Numbered from the stretch's first letter, positions 1 through 12,481 are shown. The stretch is 64,000 nucleotides of DNA from Plutella xylostella (GCF_932276165.1 NC_064004.1:3978001-4042000), one strand, 5' to 3'. The notes: generated by a model from the sequence alone, not told the origin. Numbers and translations are program-made.

Positions 1-55
1 AATGGTAATCTATCTTAAAAATATTTTAGTCAAACACGCAAAATATCAAGTTTTA

Positions 56-1917
56 TACAGGGTGTTAACTAGAATGCGTTTGAGCGGGAAATGGGGGTTA
101 GTATTAGTCTAACCAAGCACGTTTCTAAGAAAAAAAACATCAGAATCTCGAATATTTATGTTTAAAGTCTAAAGTAAAGTGGAAAGTTTTACCTTAATCA
201 AAAACATGGTCACCCTACACAAACACATAACCAATGAGACATTCGATTGCAAAAGAACACACACTGTAAATTTGTTATCAACTTCACTTTTCATGATTTA
301 TTTGATGTAACTGTGATTGTAATTAATTTCACAGTAACAATTATTAAATAAAATTAAAATTATTCATGGTGATTAATGACATACTAATCAACAATTAAAC
401 AGCTGATTGTCATAAAGTTTGATAGATCGTACAGAATATAATTTATGACTTTCTAGGAGCTCAGAACAATAATTAAACCTTTTTACTCAGAATAAGGTAA
501 GCGTTTAGTATTCACCCTTGATACTTACCACATTTTATTTTTCTTTTATTACCTAAAGATGCGTACAGACCGGCCCAACGAACGTCCACCGATGGACATT
601 TATCATACATAATACAGGGGCAGATTGAGCAACGAAGGTCAACAAAACTGGCCGTGCCGCGCGCGCGCACAAACCTGCTGCGGGACGCCCCGCTCACCCG
701 CGCCCTCCGCGTTCTCAACTGTATCTCAGAGACAGTTGACATATTTTGTTGTTCTCTGAACGAATTTACTAAAACTGCACAGTCGGCTTTATGCTACAAT
801 GATAAATTAAGGAAAAATAATTTTTATAATATGTAATGAAATGTTTGTGTGAAAATTGCTTTTATGTTGATTTTAGATTTATTTTATTGATTAGATGTTA
901 TTTTTATTGTATTATTGTGTATGTGATTTGCCATTGTTAAAATTAATTATAATTATAATAAAATTGAGCTTGCTATCGAATTAGGTTACTCTGTAATGAT
1001 AGTATAAGTTTTATAAAATAAATAAATAAATAAAAATAAATAAATAAAACCCGTTCGTTGGCGTTCGTTTGGCCGGTCTGTATGCAGCTAAAGTTAAAAG
1101 ACCACAATGCATAACAGGATGATAACAGGGTCTACTTCAATGACGAATTGGTTTACTTACACTCGCTCATCTCGATTTGTGTTGTGTACTTGCGATTGAG
1201 ACGTCTTTGATAACGAATAGTACGGAAATCCTCATAATAAGTATGGCCTCACTTTAAATACCAGTAGAATAATAACAATCTCGCGTATCATAACCATGGA
1301 GTATTTATGATAGTCATTACCTTCTCTGTGGATCTAGTCTGTCAGTCAGTCATTGTTGTTTACTTGTTTACAATCATTTTTTACAATTATTACCTAAAAG
1401 GGAAAAGGTACCTACAATTCTATCTTTTGATTACCAAGCCTTGTTCCTCATTTCGTTTTATGTTGTGCTGTGCTGTGAATACGTGTGACCTATGTTATGA
1501 AGCATAAAATGAAAATGTTCTGTATTCATAAAAGATAATTGTGTATCAATAAAGTGATACTTATGGAGTAAAATGAAATGTCTACAATAGATTGGGTACT
1601 TTGAGTACCCAAAATCTCGGTAGGTACCTTGACGATGTGGCTCCACGAGTGTGGTGCAGATGCACGCATACTTTTTTATTGACCTTGGCTTTGAATTGTT
1701 TGGCCTTGATCTTGGCTTTCAAGTTCATGGTCATTCTGTCAAACGTACCTAAACCTGAATAGGGTGACTATGAAATTTTAAAATGTACTAAATAAAACTG
1801 TTTTATGTTGGTCAGCTTAAAGCAAATAAAATACGTTTTTTAATGTCTTATCGTGTTCAGTATCATCAGCTGTATCTACCATTTCCCGCTCCAACGCAAT
1901 TAAGTTAACACCCTGTA
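56..1917. mobile_element. TA-flanked TIR element nested in left hAT copy
   Basis: The ends are TACAGGGTGTTAACT in inverted orientation, continuing as imperfect TIRs through GAGCGGGAAATG, with TA on both sides. The 2.3-kb hAT copies at 48977 and 53278 carry the matching unoccupied site, which supports these boundaries. No transposase is visible, so it is a non-autonomous element with mariner/Tc1-type target preference. It holds a LINE tail (649-1045). Confidence 0.75.
649..1045 (+). mobile_element. 5'-truncated CR1-like LINE 3' end
   Basis: The last codons of a non-LTR reverse transcriptase are readable from about 654 to 835 (PRARTNLLRDAPLTRALRVLN then VDIFCCSLNEF), a C-terminus seen in lepidopteran CR1-like LINEs. 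They are followed by a 3' UTR and an (AAAT)n tail. The insertion is flanked by AAAAC duplications (644-648 and 1046-1050). The third copy of the host element, near 51815, lacks this insert and shows the empty site, so the LINE landed after the copies diverged. Confidence 0.75.
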
Positions 1918-2689
1918 TAACTTTTTGTACAATATGTCAAATATTTCGTAGGTTGTATCAGGAAATTTATAAGAAATAGAAAACTGATTTGTTTTTAAAA
2001 TGTGGGAAATTTTGTTACGGTTCAACGCAAGCAGAGCTAGCACCGCCACTTACCAAAAAAAACCCTATACAATGTGTTTTTTTTCGAACCCGACAAACTT
2101 TAAGGGTGTATTCAGCGAGTGATTTCATCGAGAAAACACCCCCATATGTGGGGTAAAATCTCAATATTCTAGAAATAGCGGCCATTTTAAAGTTTAGATA
2201 CTCAAATTTTTCTTCTTCTTCATAGAAAATCATATCTCGAGATTTAGACGCCTTACGGACATGAAATAAAATGTTTTTATGCGCAAAAATTTACATTTAC
2301 TTGAATAACTTTGAAAATCGCCCCCCTTTGATAGCATTTTTATGTATTTATTTAAAAGTGTTTGAGTTAAGCTAAACAATGATACCAAAACCGTATCTAT
2401 CCAATAAAAAAAATAAGTTAAAAGCACCTAATCTAACAGTTTTCACACAAAAAATCATCAAAAATTTACATTTACTTGAATAACTTTGAAAATCGCCCCC
2501 CTTTGATAGCATTTTTATGTATTTATTTAAAAGTGTTTGAGTTAAGCTAAACAATGATACCAAAACTTGAACTTTCAATAATTCTTGACTGCCTCGACGT
2601 ACAGATACCGTTTTGGTATCATTGTTTAGCTTAAGTCAAATACTTTTAAAAGAATACATAAAATACCATCAAAGGGGGGCTATTTTCAG

Positions 2690-4850
2690 GGCCCCAAGTC
2701 TGCTATTGGTTACAAAAAATATCAATGAAGATATCCAATAGAGACTCCATTGCAACTCCATTGTCATTGGCCCAAAAACGGTAGTCCCTACGTCTCACGG
2801 CCAGTCTCGATAAAATATAAATGCTATTGACACAGAATGACTTCTGGGTGATCGTGACGTCATCTTGGAATATTATCAGTGTTGCCGGTTTTGTCAAATT
2901 TGTAAAGCCACCATACACGGATCGTTCGACTTGGGCTTAATTTGATGATTTTCCACACTATTTATTTAAAAGTATTAGTGTTTTATCTTATTCGATGTTT
3001 TTTAAATTCAATAATTGACGTGTTATGGCATTTAAATATATTTTTCATATATTAAACTGGCTGTATAATTAAGACCACAGGCAAAAAAAAAAACTCGTCG
3101 TGTCGATATGTTGCATTTGGGTTCCGCTCATCTGGCATAATCTTTATTGACCAAAACTCATTTCGCATAACTCGTATGGTCTAAACTTTTTTGGCCGAAC
3201 CATCACTTTGCCAAGACTTATGTGGCATAAGGCTCGTTTCGTCTAAAACTCTTTAGGCACAATCTTTAAACACCTAAGTTTCATTTGCTCAAATTTATGT
3301 TCGTCTATACCTATGTATAATCGTGTATCTCCTAATGTTATCTTAATAAATAATATATTAAGTATGTAGTAAATGTACAAATTGTGGTATTTTTCTCCTA
3401 CATCACGAAAATCACGATATTGTATGATCAAAAAATCGAAAGTTAACGACCAATATAATTATTACAAACCCCATGAGATCGAAACCTAAAAATAGGTGCG
3501 ACGACGAGCAAAGCGAGGAGGAGCGTGTTAGGTGCACATGTTCATCAAAACCAAAGCGGAGCGCAGCGAAGCGGAGCGGAGCGTTTTCCAAACAGCGGAA
3601 ACAATACAAGGCACCAGTTTGCGCTATGTAGGGAGACGCTCCGTCAAATTTAAAGCCAAACGAATATTATTACTTTGTATAAACCTAATAAACCTATGCC
3701 ATAGCATTATTAGGCTATTCAAGATTTGGCCATACCATTATTAGGCTAAACAATGTTATGCGAAATAACTTTTTACTAAACGAGATTTATGCCATACGAT
3801 TTTCGGCGTAACGAGACTTTGACCAAACGTTACTATGCTATACGAGATTAGGCAAAAAAATCTTATGCCAAAAAAGGTAGAACCGTTGCATTTCTTATGT
3901 CAACTTTAACAACACAGAGTACATTTTAACAATTTATCGTTTTGTTCTCTGACCAACAGGGTTCCTTTTTCTGAGGTTTTGTTTTGGTTTTGTCTGTTAG
4001 TTGAGGATAAAAAAAAAAGATACAGGCGAATTGAGAACCTCCTCCTTTTTTCGAAGTCGGTTATAAAACATGGCTAAAAGAATGCAATACAATGAGTATA
4101 TGAAACATATATGTATAAGTATTAGATCTTCTACCATCCAGTACAGCTATGTTGTTGTTTTTGTGTCGAATAAAGTTTTTCTATTCTATTCTATTCTATT
4201 CTATATTTTGCCAAATTATAGACGGCTCCAAACTTTAATCATAACAGATATACCATCTAGCCTGCGTTCTTTGGCTATCAGTGTAGTTAAATCCGTGGCA
4301 ATCTCCTTCGCGCGCCTTACTGAGGCGAAATGTCTTCACAAACTCCGAGTCCGGCAAACTCAGGAAAGGATCGACATTCCGCCTCATGAAGGCGCGATTT
4401 CGACGCCGTTCCTTCAACTCCCGACGACCTCTATCCACTCTGTCTGCTAATAATAGCATTTCCCACCGCAAATTGAAATGAATATTCCAATTCATGTTGA
4501 CAACATCTGAATAAAACGTGTATCTTAGGTGTATCTGCTCAATGGCCTCACAAAGGTGATTTTTGACAGATAAACCATAATGAAGCCATTGACGGAAACG
4601 TTAATAAATAGTGGACTACGCAAATTGTCACCCGAGAGACGATATCGGTGTGGCACTTGTCAGTGGACTAGCGTTTTGTTCAATGTAATATGAGTGGCTT
4701 CATGGTGGCTTCCATCCAACTTCCATCGAGCTGACACTATGGTCTTAAAAAATACAAGACTGCCAAATGTGTCATAGTTCGCTGTCGACATGCTGTCGAC
4801 ATACAATCGACATCCAATTTTACTCTAATGCGTTTAGTAGACTTGGGGCC
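2690..4850 (-). mobile_element. PIF/Harbinger-like element, degenerate
   Basis: TIRs GGCCCCAAGTCT(G/A)CTA are flanked by a CAG triplet on each side (2687-2689 and 4851-4853), which fits a 3-bp duplication. It contains one recognisable protein fragment, a HARBI1-like N-terminus at 4235-4495 on the minus strand, and a peculiar block of degenerate short repeats (about 3115-3245 and 3715-3885). Classification rests on that fragment and the 3-bp duplication. The catalytic nuclease half is missing. Confidence 0.6.
4235..4495 (-). pseudogene. N-terminal fragment of a HARBI1-like nuclease
   Basis: An 86-codon frame opens with ATG and reads as a basic region followed by DPFLSLPDSEFVKTFRLSK, which resembles the start of PIF/Harbinger HARBI1-type DDE nucleases, where a short helical domain with an F-x-x-x-FRL pattern precedes the catalytic core. 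The frame then runs into unrelated sequence and stops, so no DDE residues are present. It lies inside the TIR element 2690-4850 and is duplicated exactly at 31392-31652. It is a relic and unlikely to be expressed. The family assignment is from motif resemblance only. Confidence 0.5.
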
Positions 4851-6618
4851 CAGTATTTAGTTATTCAAGTAAATGTAAATTTTTGCTGTTTTTTTGTGTC
4901 AAAAAAACTAGATTAGGTGCTTGTAACTTATTTTATGTAACTTTTTTGCAATTTTGCATATTTTTATTCGATAGAGATGACTTTTTGCGGATAAAAGCAT
5001 TTTATTTCATGTCCGTAAGCCGTTTGAATCTCGAGATATGAATTTTTATGAAAACTAAGGATCTAAAACTTTAAAATGGCCGCCATTTCTAGGAATTGAG
5101 ATTTGACCCAACATATGGGGGTGTTTTCTTGATGGAATCACTCGTAGAATACACCCTTAAAGTTTGTCGGGTTCGAAAAAAAACACATTGTATTTTTAAT
5201 GAAATGTCAACTATTTTGAGCTACTGTGACTAAATAAAGCCAAATAATGCACATTTAACTATTATAATATATTTTTTTGAGTGGCAATAAGAAATTTAAT
5301 TTGTTTTATACAAATTCTTTTATTGTAATACAAACAAAAGAAATTTAAAAAAATCGCTAGTTTTTCAAAATTTTGTTTCAAACATTTAGACAATAAAACA
5401 TAAATCTTAAATAACTCAGAAATAGTTAAGTTTAACATCACGCATTAGCGTTAAATCGACTGGAAATGTGTTCCTCTATCACCCATTTAATGGAAAAGAT
5501 CGACTCACCAATCTACCTACATAACTCGTATCATTTTGTTAGATATTTAGATAACAGATACATTACTAGCATTTCCCGCGAGCTTCACTTCGCCTTAAAA
5601 GATTTTTCTGTGGAAATTCTGCGAAAAATTTTAGCTTGTATGATCTGATGATTCTAAGCTTTATTAACAAACCTACTTACAAACTTTCACGGAATATTTA
5701 TCGTTATTTCACTCATTTTTTTCTTGCTAACTCCCGTTCCCGTTGGAATTTTGCAATATCCTGTTGTAACTAAGCTTTAAGTTTACTAAGGTATCTGCAT
5801 GTCAAATTTCAAGCGACTAACTTAAAAGCGGTTTAGTTTAAAAAAAAAAAAAACTTTTTCCCGCAAATTTTCCTTTGAGAATTTAGGGAAAAATGTTTTT
5901 TAGTGCACCTCTACGGTACTTATGCTACGTCCCTGCCAAATTTCAATACCATACTATTAAAACTATAGAAGTTTCATACAAACTTTGACACCCCTTTTTA
6001 CCCCCTTAGGGTTGAATTTAGCAAAATCCCGTCATAGTGAGCTCCTTATGTCCTAAATAAAACCCCCATACAAAATTTCAGACTCCTAGAACTTGAAGTT
6101 TCTGAGATTTCGTGATGAGTCAGTGTATACGTGACCTTTCACTTTTATAAATATAGATAGATTGAGGTAACTTTTTCCACAAACCACCTTAGGGATCGTA
6201 AATAAGAAATGTAATCTGATTGAAATGGTGGTGTGGTTTTCTCAAAAGATGGCTTTCTTTTAAATAACTGTAGGTACTTATCATAAAAAAACTATTTGAC
6301 TTATGACGATGAAACTAGACTCATTCTCGTTGCACTTAATACTATTTATCACACAAACACAAACTCCTGGCATAACTGAAAATTTTATGGTTTTGAATTC
6401 TTTAACAAAAACTATCGGAGGGATTTGGGGGTGGAAGAAAAATATTTTTCATTTCATCATCTAAAATCATCACCACCAACATATAAAAACAGCTATTACC
6501 TATCTCCAAAGTGAGGAAATAACTAAATTATAATATTTAAAAGTCCCATGGTGTTATATGGCAAGTCATTTAGGTGATGGGCATGCCCATCTTGCCCATA
6601 TGGGTGGATCCGCGCCTG

Positions 6619-7389
6619 CACCATACAGCACAAGAAGTGTAATCGCAGCCTTCAAGTTTAGATAGTTGGAATGTAACTAAGTACACATAAAGATGGTTTT
6701 AGCGTCATCTGTTGTTGAATAGCGGACAATGACTTTTTAACAAACTAGAACATTTTGATAGTTTATCATTATATAAATCATAATTATCAAGGTATCCAAA
6801 TCTGCATGTATTTTTTCTGATATAAGCACATAAGATAAAGATAAAATACTCTTTATTGCACACAAACAGAAACAGAGTTACAAAAAAGAAAAGAAAATAA
6901 ATAGCACAATCGGCGGCCTTATTACTAAAAGTAATCTCTTCCAGACAACCAAATTGATAGGAAATAGAAAGAAAGAAAATGGGTATCGTGTGAAAACAAG
7001 AGATATTTATAAACTACATTAATATAAAGTATAAACGATATGTAAATACCTACATAATTATAATAATACATAAAACATACATAGTTAATAATAAATATAT
7101 ACCTATATGTCCCATAATAATACATAAATATTATTAAAAATAAATAAATAAATAATTGCTGGTGCATTCTAATCAGGATAAGATAAATTTAAGTAGTGCT
7201 GTCGGAGCTTGTTTTTGAAGGATGGTAGAGAGGGTGCGAGTACCTCACCTTATATAAACATAGATATGTAAGTACCTAAAGTATTAATAATTGCCTATTT
7301 TATTGTATTAAGAGAGTGCTATGTCCGCCATCAAACTGCTGCGCAGTTTGGCAGACCTAAATTGTAATACCAATTAAGAAAAATATATG
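6619..7389. other. Host or repeat spacer, no gene seen
   Basis: AT-rich sequence with low-complexity ATA/TAAATA runs. No credible coding region or transposon end was found. Confidence 0.4.
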
Positions 7390-7640
7390 AATAAACTTTA
7401 TAAAAAAAAAAAGTCTGATTTCAATGGGCAGATCGTTCCATAATTTAACAGCCTGAAATGTGAATGAGCCCTCATAAAACACAGTTGTGCAAGAGGGAAC
7501 ATGAAGGCGAAGGTTATGAGATGAACGTAGTGAGCGGCTATGTGTAGAGCATCTCAACTCAAAACGCTCCTTAAGGTATGTTGGGTAACAAGGATTGAAC
7601 AGTACCGAATAAAGTAGTGAAAGTATGTGAGTACATGCAC
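7390..7640 (-). pseudogene. LINE reverse transcriptase C-terminal relic
   Basis: Read leftward, the frame contains HSRSLRSSHNLRLHVPS and then FTFQAVKLWNDLPIEIR. The latter matches the terminal KLWN-x-LP-x-x-(I/L)R signature of CR1/Jockey-group LINE polyproteins. It ends in a short A-rich tail (poly-T on the + strand near 7400). Only the last 80 or so codons survive, so this is a dead 5'-truncated insertion. Confidence 0.65.
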
Positions 7641-7689
7641 ATGTCAGGCTATGTAGGTTCTAAAGTCGTAGTTATTCACAAAGCAGTGC

Positions 7690-8263
7690 AGTATGTTTAC
7701 CGCTAGATGGCGACACTTAGACGTTTATAAAATAAGTTAACTTGGAGTAATAGCTTGTTCTTATTCGGTAGGTATAGCTTTTTGTAGTTCTTCGCCAGTG
7801 ATAGGTAAAACTATAAGTACTACAGTGATGAAATTTGATGGGAATATGTGTTGTATGAACCGCTACAAAAATATGACACTAAATAGTAAAAAAAAGAATT
7901 GGGGGTGGGGCCCCCCATACATGTAACTGAGGGATGAAATTTTTTTTTCGATGTACATACCCGTGTGTGGTATCAATGGAAAGGTCTTTTAAAATGATAT
8001 AAAGTTTTCTAAAAAACATTTTTCTTAAAGTGAACGGTTTTTGAGATATCAGCTCTCAAAGTCGTAAAAAGTATGTCCCCCCCCCTCTATTTTTATAACT
8101 ACGGGGTATAAAATTCTAAAAAAAATAGAGGTGATGCATGCTAATTAACTCTTTCAACGATTTTTGGTTTGATCAAAGTATCTCTTATAGTTTTTGAGAT
8201 AGGTTGATTTAAGCTACGGAACCCTTTGTGCGCGAGCCCGACTCGCACTTGGCCGGTTTTTAT
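7690..8263 (+). repeat. Dispersed repeat ending in GTGCGCGAGCC...GCACTTGGCCGG
   Basis: A non-coding block ends in a sequence nearly identical to the block ending near 51230 (and inverted near 53325), where GCGCGAGTCC and ACTCGCACTT precede a CGGTTTTT tail. The shared terminus at several places in this window shows a dispersed family, probably a non-autonomous transposon. The left boundary is approximate and no class is assigned. Confidence 0.45.
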
Positions 8264-9032
8264 TCTATACAAACGAAGACAAGACAACTTATAGCTGAAC
8301 ATAAAAGAGTAGAGAATCATTGAGGGCGTGGCAATCTAAGAAAGTGGCCACACTATTATAGTATAGAAAACGGACAAAAGTATCACGATACTTTAGCAGA
8401 AAAAATCAAAACGAGAAATGTTTCAAATATTTACTAATTATAAAATGCCACTTTTTGGGGAGGTTTATGTTAAGAGAAGAAATTAGTAGGGGAGAGGGGG
8501 GCAGTCTTGAATGAATTTCATTAAATCAAATCAACTGTAACTTTTATTTCATTGTGTATTTCATAATGTTTTTTTGCACTGAAACACGTGTTGGTTATCC
8601 CATTATGTAATTACTATAGGAGAAAAGTGATAGTATCACACATCAATATTTTATTACAGTTTTTTCTTCCTCAGGAAAAAGTTCAAATGTGCCCCGGCAA
8701 TTCTTCTAAAACTGTGTTTACCGATTTTCCTGCAACAAATTATTTAATTGGTCAGAAAAGCAGTGACTTGCAAATTATTATGTCTGGGGAATTTATACCG
8801 ACTCTTACATATTCTTACACATATTTTTACAATAGGTACTCTAACACGGAGAGACCGGCACACATAGACACCTACAGCTGTAAAACTTATCGATACCCTT
8901 TTTGAGTCGGGGGTAGTGAAAAAGTATCTAGACCTGATGTTTTAACAACATTAGCATCCAGACCCTGATGTCATGTAACGTTTGACACTAGTATTTTCTA
9001 ACCTCTATAAGAATAACTAACATCTAGAAGCC
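8264..9032. other. Spacer with no supported gene
   Basis: A 105-codon frame at 8588-8905 has no recognisable domain and biased AT composition. I treat it as chance. No transposon ends were seen. Confidence 0.35.
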
Positions 9033-9720
9033 ATGACATTGTACGACATCTGTCACGGTAGGTACGATTGCTGCGAACTTATTAAGAATATTAGCTACGA
9101 GGTTCCACGTAGGGCCCAGAGACGCACGGCGCGCGCGCGCCGCCTGTTCGCCACGGTGTCTCGTAGAACCAACGCAGGTGAACGAGCCCCACTTCACAGA
9201 ATGGTTAACCAGTACAACACTACCTTTGAAGATATCGATATATTTTCAAATACTAGGGCTATGTATAGGAGGGAGGTCATGCATTGTTTAAATATGTAAC
9301 TCTTTGAATAAATATGTACTTAATTTGGGTTGTGTGTATTTTAGTGTAATAACATATATATAATAGTATATAATATAATAAGTAAGTATATAATTGTTAT
9401 TTATTATTTGTAATATCTTTTATATAAAAATACCTACTCGATTTCTTATTTGAGCTTAAGTATAAATTATATCGCTTATATATAGCGGATAGTATGTTTA
9501 AGTAAGTTTTTTAAGTTTAAGTTTTTTTTTAAGTAAGTTCTTTTTTGTAAGTCAACATTGATTGAGGAACTAGGCCTCATTTAAATTGTTATCTTTAGTA
9601 ACCTGTGGACAATGTTGTGGGTTATACATTGAACCAACACTTTTCAATATCTATAGATTCTAAGACTTAATGTATAACTGTTATTTGTCCCAAATAAATA
9701 AAATAAAAAATAAAAATAAA
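9033..9720 (+). mobile_element. 5'-truncated LINE 3' end with A-rich tail
   Basis: The reading frame 9033-9299 carries an Arg-rich stretch, then RRTNAGERAPLHRMVNQYN and a terminal RAMYRREVMHCL. This is a typical last segment of lepidopteran CR1-like LINE reverse transcriptases. A 3' UTR of about 400 bp follows, ending in an (AATAAAATAAAAATA) tail near 9690-9720. Nothing upstream of the C-terminal segment is preserved. Confidence 0.65.
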
Positions 9721-10771
9721 ATAACAAATACACATTGAAAGGCATTCTATTACATCAAAATAGTACTTTTTTTACGAGAAATATAAGCAATGTATGTTAA
9801 TGGTTAGAAATTAAGTACCTACTCACCAGTAAAAAAACATCGTAGGTAAACGCTGTAAATCATCTGTCTAGCTTCGCTGCGAATGGTTTTATTCATTTTC
9901 ACCTCGTGAACAAACTCAACAATCCACAAAACTCCAAAATTAAGCAAAAATCGATTTGTTTATACAGGACAGGAACAGGGCGAGTTTGACATTCAAACCA
10001 TAGAAACAGACCACAAATCACAAGTTTTTTTTTATTGCCAGGTTTAAATCTGTTTAGTTCCAAAAACATTAATCTCTACTCTTTTGTGTTCAGCTGTACA
10101 AGCAATGACGTTCAGCGGCCGCTACACGGGTTCATTATCGAAGTGGATAAAGTCGTTTGATATAACTACTTATGTTTCACCACCAATCACAGCGCCGTAT
10201 TTATGGCGAATCACGATATAGTGACGTTTATCTACGTCGATAACGAACCCGTGTTGCGACAACAGACTGACATTCACGCAACATGCAGAGTGAGTGTGAT
10301 ACGTGGCAGTGAGAGAACGGCTGTAGAAAAGGAGTTGATATAGAAAAATCAAGTATCTTATCTTAATAAAAGCGCGCTAACGTTTATACTCTTTACTCTC
10401 GCACTAAATTTTGTTACTGACAGACGTTGATAGGTAGACTAAACAATGTTTCCTCTTGTAGCTACCTACGTAATTAACCTTGAGCTGCTTCCTGAAAATG
10501 TTGATAACATAGGGTTAAGTTAATCTTCATAAGCATGAATTAACTTAAGACCTACTCGACTGTAAGTAGTTACTTCTCTAACGAGACGACCCGTTAACGG
10601 CGAGCTTCGACTTACGAGCACAAAGGGCAGAGTTTTGAGTCAGATTTGATAGATAAGCAATACTGCGGCTGCGTTAGGTAGGACTGTTGATTGTGAATAT
10701 CAGAATGGTATGGCAGCAAGATCCCGGACGTCCTAAAATCCATTTCCTGGCTTGCCGGAAGTTGGGCGGCA
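9721..10771. other. Spacer with no supported gene
   Basis: No coding frame with recognisable content and no clear transposon ends were seen. Confidence 0.35.
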
Positions 10772-10977
10772 GGAGCGGTGGTAGCTCAGTCGGGTAAGCG
10801 CCCGCTTCTCACACCAGAGATGCGGGTTCGAATCTAGATATGTGAACCCACGAAGCCGCTGAGGGAAAATGGTCCAAGCTTAGGAAGAAAGACCTTGGGG
10901 ATATGCACAAAGGTTCCATTTGAGAGAGCCAGTAGGTGCAGGTACTTACACCCACAGATAATAGAATAGAATAGAAT
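10772..10977 (+). repeat. tRNA-derived SINE, internally deleted
   Basis: The head has a pol III A box (GGTAGCTCAGTCGGGTAAGCG) and B box (GGTTCGAATC). The tail ends in (TAGAA)n. Compared with the fuller copies at 45049 and 57598, the middle is missing right after the B box. Confidence 0.75.
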
Positions 10978-11686
10978 GGGCTAGGACGACGGACGGCCGC
11001 GGCAAATATCCATCGAGGTATTAAACATTTTTGGTATCACGACGATTTCATTGGTAAGTCTACCTTGTGAGCACTCTTGTGGAAGCTCGTACCACACACA
11101 GGGGTCCGTATCATAAGACAATAACAATCTAATACTGATCTATTGATCATGCCGCCAAAGAAACATTTTAATTTATAAACGGACTATTAATCGTGTATTT
11201 TACAGTTTTGTATAAACCGCTAATGCCACATAAAACAACTTAATTTTCGTTGGCATAGCGAAATTAAAGTCTGTATTGACGTTTTAACGATCTTTGGAAA
11301 TGTTAGATCATTCTATTTTAGAATGTTTATTATGTAAATGTTTGTTGCTGCTATACATGTACCTCTACCTACTGCCTAGTGAATGAAATGAAACTAATCA
11401 ATAGATAGTGAAGTTATACAATTTAAATATTGTGGAATCCCACGTAAATTTTGTCAGGTATTTGTCGATAGTCAGTAAGTATAAGTATTATTAGCTCAAA
11501 TTTCTCCATAGTCGGTTAGATCGTAACCAGGGAAAAGTTGATCAATTATTCGTCATCTCCATATTAAATTCTTGACAGATGTGTCAAAAGTCAAGCAATA
11601 ATCCCTGTTTATGCAGGTTATGCTCTAACCCAAGTCTACCAGTGGTCTACCTACCACCATTTATTGTCATTTGTTGCCTCACTCAC
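10978..11686. other. Flank left of the Polinton, no gene seen
   Basis: No coding sequence was recognised. This DNA abuts the left TIR of the Polinton, and no 6-bp duplication matching the right flank could be found. Confidence 0.35.
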
Positions 11687-11809
11687 AGCTCACTTCTCAC
11701 CGCGCCGACGGCGGCGCGTCTCGTCGTTCGCCCAATCGAATGCAAGGTGTAATAGAACACCCAATAATATCGGAGTGTAACCGTCTTGGTCAAACCGATG
11801 AACGAAAAT
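11687..11809. repeat. Polinton left terminal inverted repeat
   Basis: 123 bp that read the same as the reverse complement of 39972-40094, with one mismatch noticed (CAA against CCA) in the segment before ACCGATGAACG. A GC-rich CGCCGACGGCGGCGCG core is included. The first gene, the ATPase, starts 147 bp inside. Confidence 0.8.
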
Positions 11810-11955
11810 GGTTTTCAGCAAGGAGAATAAATAGGTGGCGGGTTTTATAGCCAACCTTATACATCAGAACCGTGAGTACATAAATAGCGAAGGTGGGATA
11901 CGTTTCCAACATTTTACCATTGGAAACTTTGCTGTTAGGTTACACATTCTGCATA

Positions 11956-12186
11956 ATGAAATTTGTTAAACAACCTACTTCATTACACCTTGAAAAAATC
12001 AATTTCGGTTCGGACAAATTACCACTCCGTCATGGTAAACTTTTACCAAAGACTATTCGCTGTATAGTTTGTGGACCGTCTAATTGTGGCAAAACAAATT
12101 TAGTTATTGGACTACTTTTACACCCTAAAGGATTACATTTTCGTAACGTTTACGTGTATTCAAAAACGCTGTATCAACCAAAATAG
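11956..12186 (+). pseudogene. Polinton packaging ATPase (FtsK/HerA type), 5' piece
   Basis: In Polintons and related viruses this ATPase pumps DNA into the capsid. The piece starts best at the ATG at 11956; an upstream in-frame ATG at 11893 gives an extra hydrophobic stretch unlike the family. Walker A is GPSNCGKT at residues 40-47, preceded by a short hydrophobic strand. The frame is open until codon 76, where the target TA plus the first G of an inserted MITE make a TAG stop. The remainder of the gene lies 4.9 kb downstream at 17090-17549. Reading phase is conserved across the break if the inserts and one TA copy are ignored, so the gene was intact when they arrived. Confidence 0.85.
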
Positions 12187-12481
12187 ACGCATTTTTCCTG
12201 AAATAAAAATGACATATTATGTATCTAGCCTATCTGAAACCTAGTTAAACATTGTGAGATATGGCGTTTCGACTTTCTCCGTGTTCGGCATCATAAGGGT
12301 CACAGTGACAGTTAAATAAAGTCCATTTTTCTCTCCACCTTTAGTTTGCAAGGTGCGGGTGCCTATATAAATAGAGTGAGTCGCCCGCGCGCCTCAGTTG
12401 TAATATCACCATGCAGAAATGACTAGGTTTCAGATAGGCTAGATACATAATATGTCATTTTTATTTCAGGAAAAATGCGTC
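12186..12481. mobile_element. 296-bp MITE in the ATPase gene
   Basis: Perfect-looking inverted repeats of about 60 bp start GACGCATTTTTCCTGAAATA and end in the reverse complement, with TA on both sides (12184-12185 and 12482-12483). Inside its left end it shares about 170 bp with the right end of the neighbouring 4.6-kb element (in inverse orientation), including a TATA box and initiator. It inserted at, or next to, the TA duplication of that element. Confidence 0.8.
12366..12399 (+). promoter_or_regulatory. Core promoter inside the MITE (TATA plus arthropod initiator)
   Basis: TATAAATA begins at 12366 and TCAGTT, the arthropod initiator, lies at 12394-12399, placing the initiator A exactly 30 bp after the first T. 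The same pair with the same spacing occurs on the minus strand at 16903-16936. A short downstream ATG (12411) opens no meaningful frame here. Confidence 0.55.

Larger units (their letters stand above)
2069..5191. mobile_element. Nested 3.1-kb element with about 300-bp TIRs
   Basis: ACAATGTG and CACATTGT form the ends of long imperfect inverted repeats (about 2069-2320 against 4870-5191). Both arms contain the same AACCCGACAAACTTTAAGGG block. The left arm carries an internal direct duplication (about 2290-2390 and 2462-2566) plus an inverted copy near 2611-2690. No transposase is seen outside the further nested Harbinger-like element. The superfamily is unknown. Confidence 0.6.
1..6618 (-). 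mobile_element. Left copy of 7-kb non-autonomous hAT composite (5' part outside window)
   Basis: The right end is a typical hAT terminus ending GGATCCGCGCCTG at 6618. The segment is the reverse complement of the complete copy at 29269-36241: position x matches 35887-x with no net indel, so about 355 bp of its other end lie before the window. No hAT transposase is readable, so it must have been mobilised in trans. It carries two nested units (56-1917 and about 2069-5191). The 8 bases after the end (CACCATAC) should be its target duplication, but the partner side is off-window. Small open frames in this block are mirrored in the other copy and do not look like genes, apart from the LINE and Harbinger fragments listed separately. 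Confidence 0.85.

Noticed and set aside
4070..4450. 126-codon frame inside the Harbinger-like element
   Set aside because: It lies antisense to the HARBI1-like fragment and includes a TTCTATTCTATT simple repeat.
8588..8905. 105-codon gene
   Set aside because: No recognisable domain, AT-driven composition and no splice or promoter support.
10772..10850. tRNA gene
   Set aside because: A and B boxes are present but the sequence continues into a SINE body with a (TAGAA)n tail, and other copies exist at 45049 and 57598.
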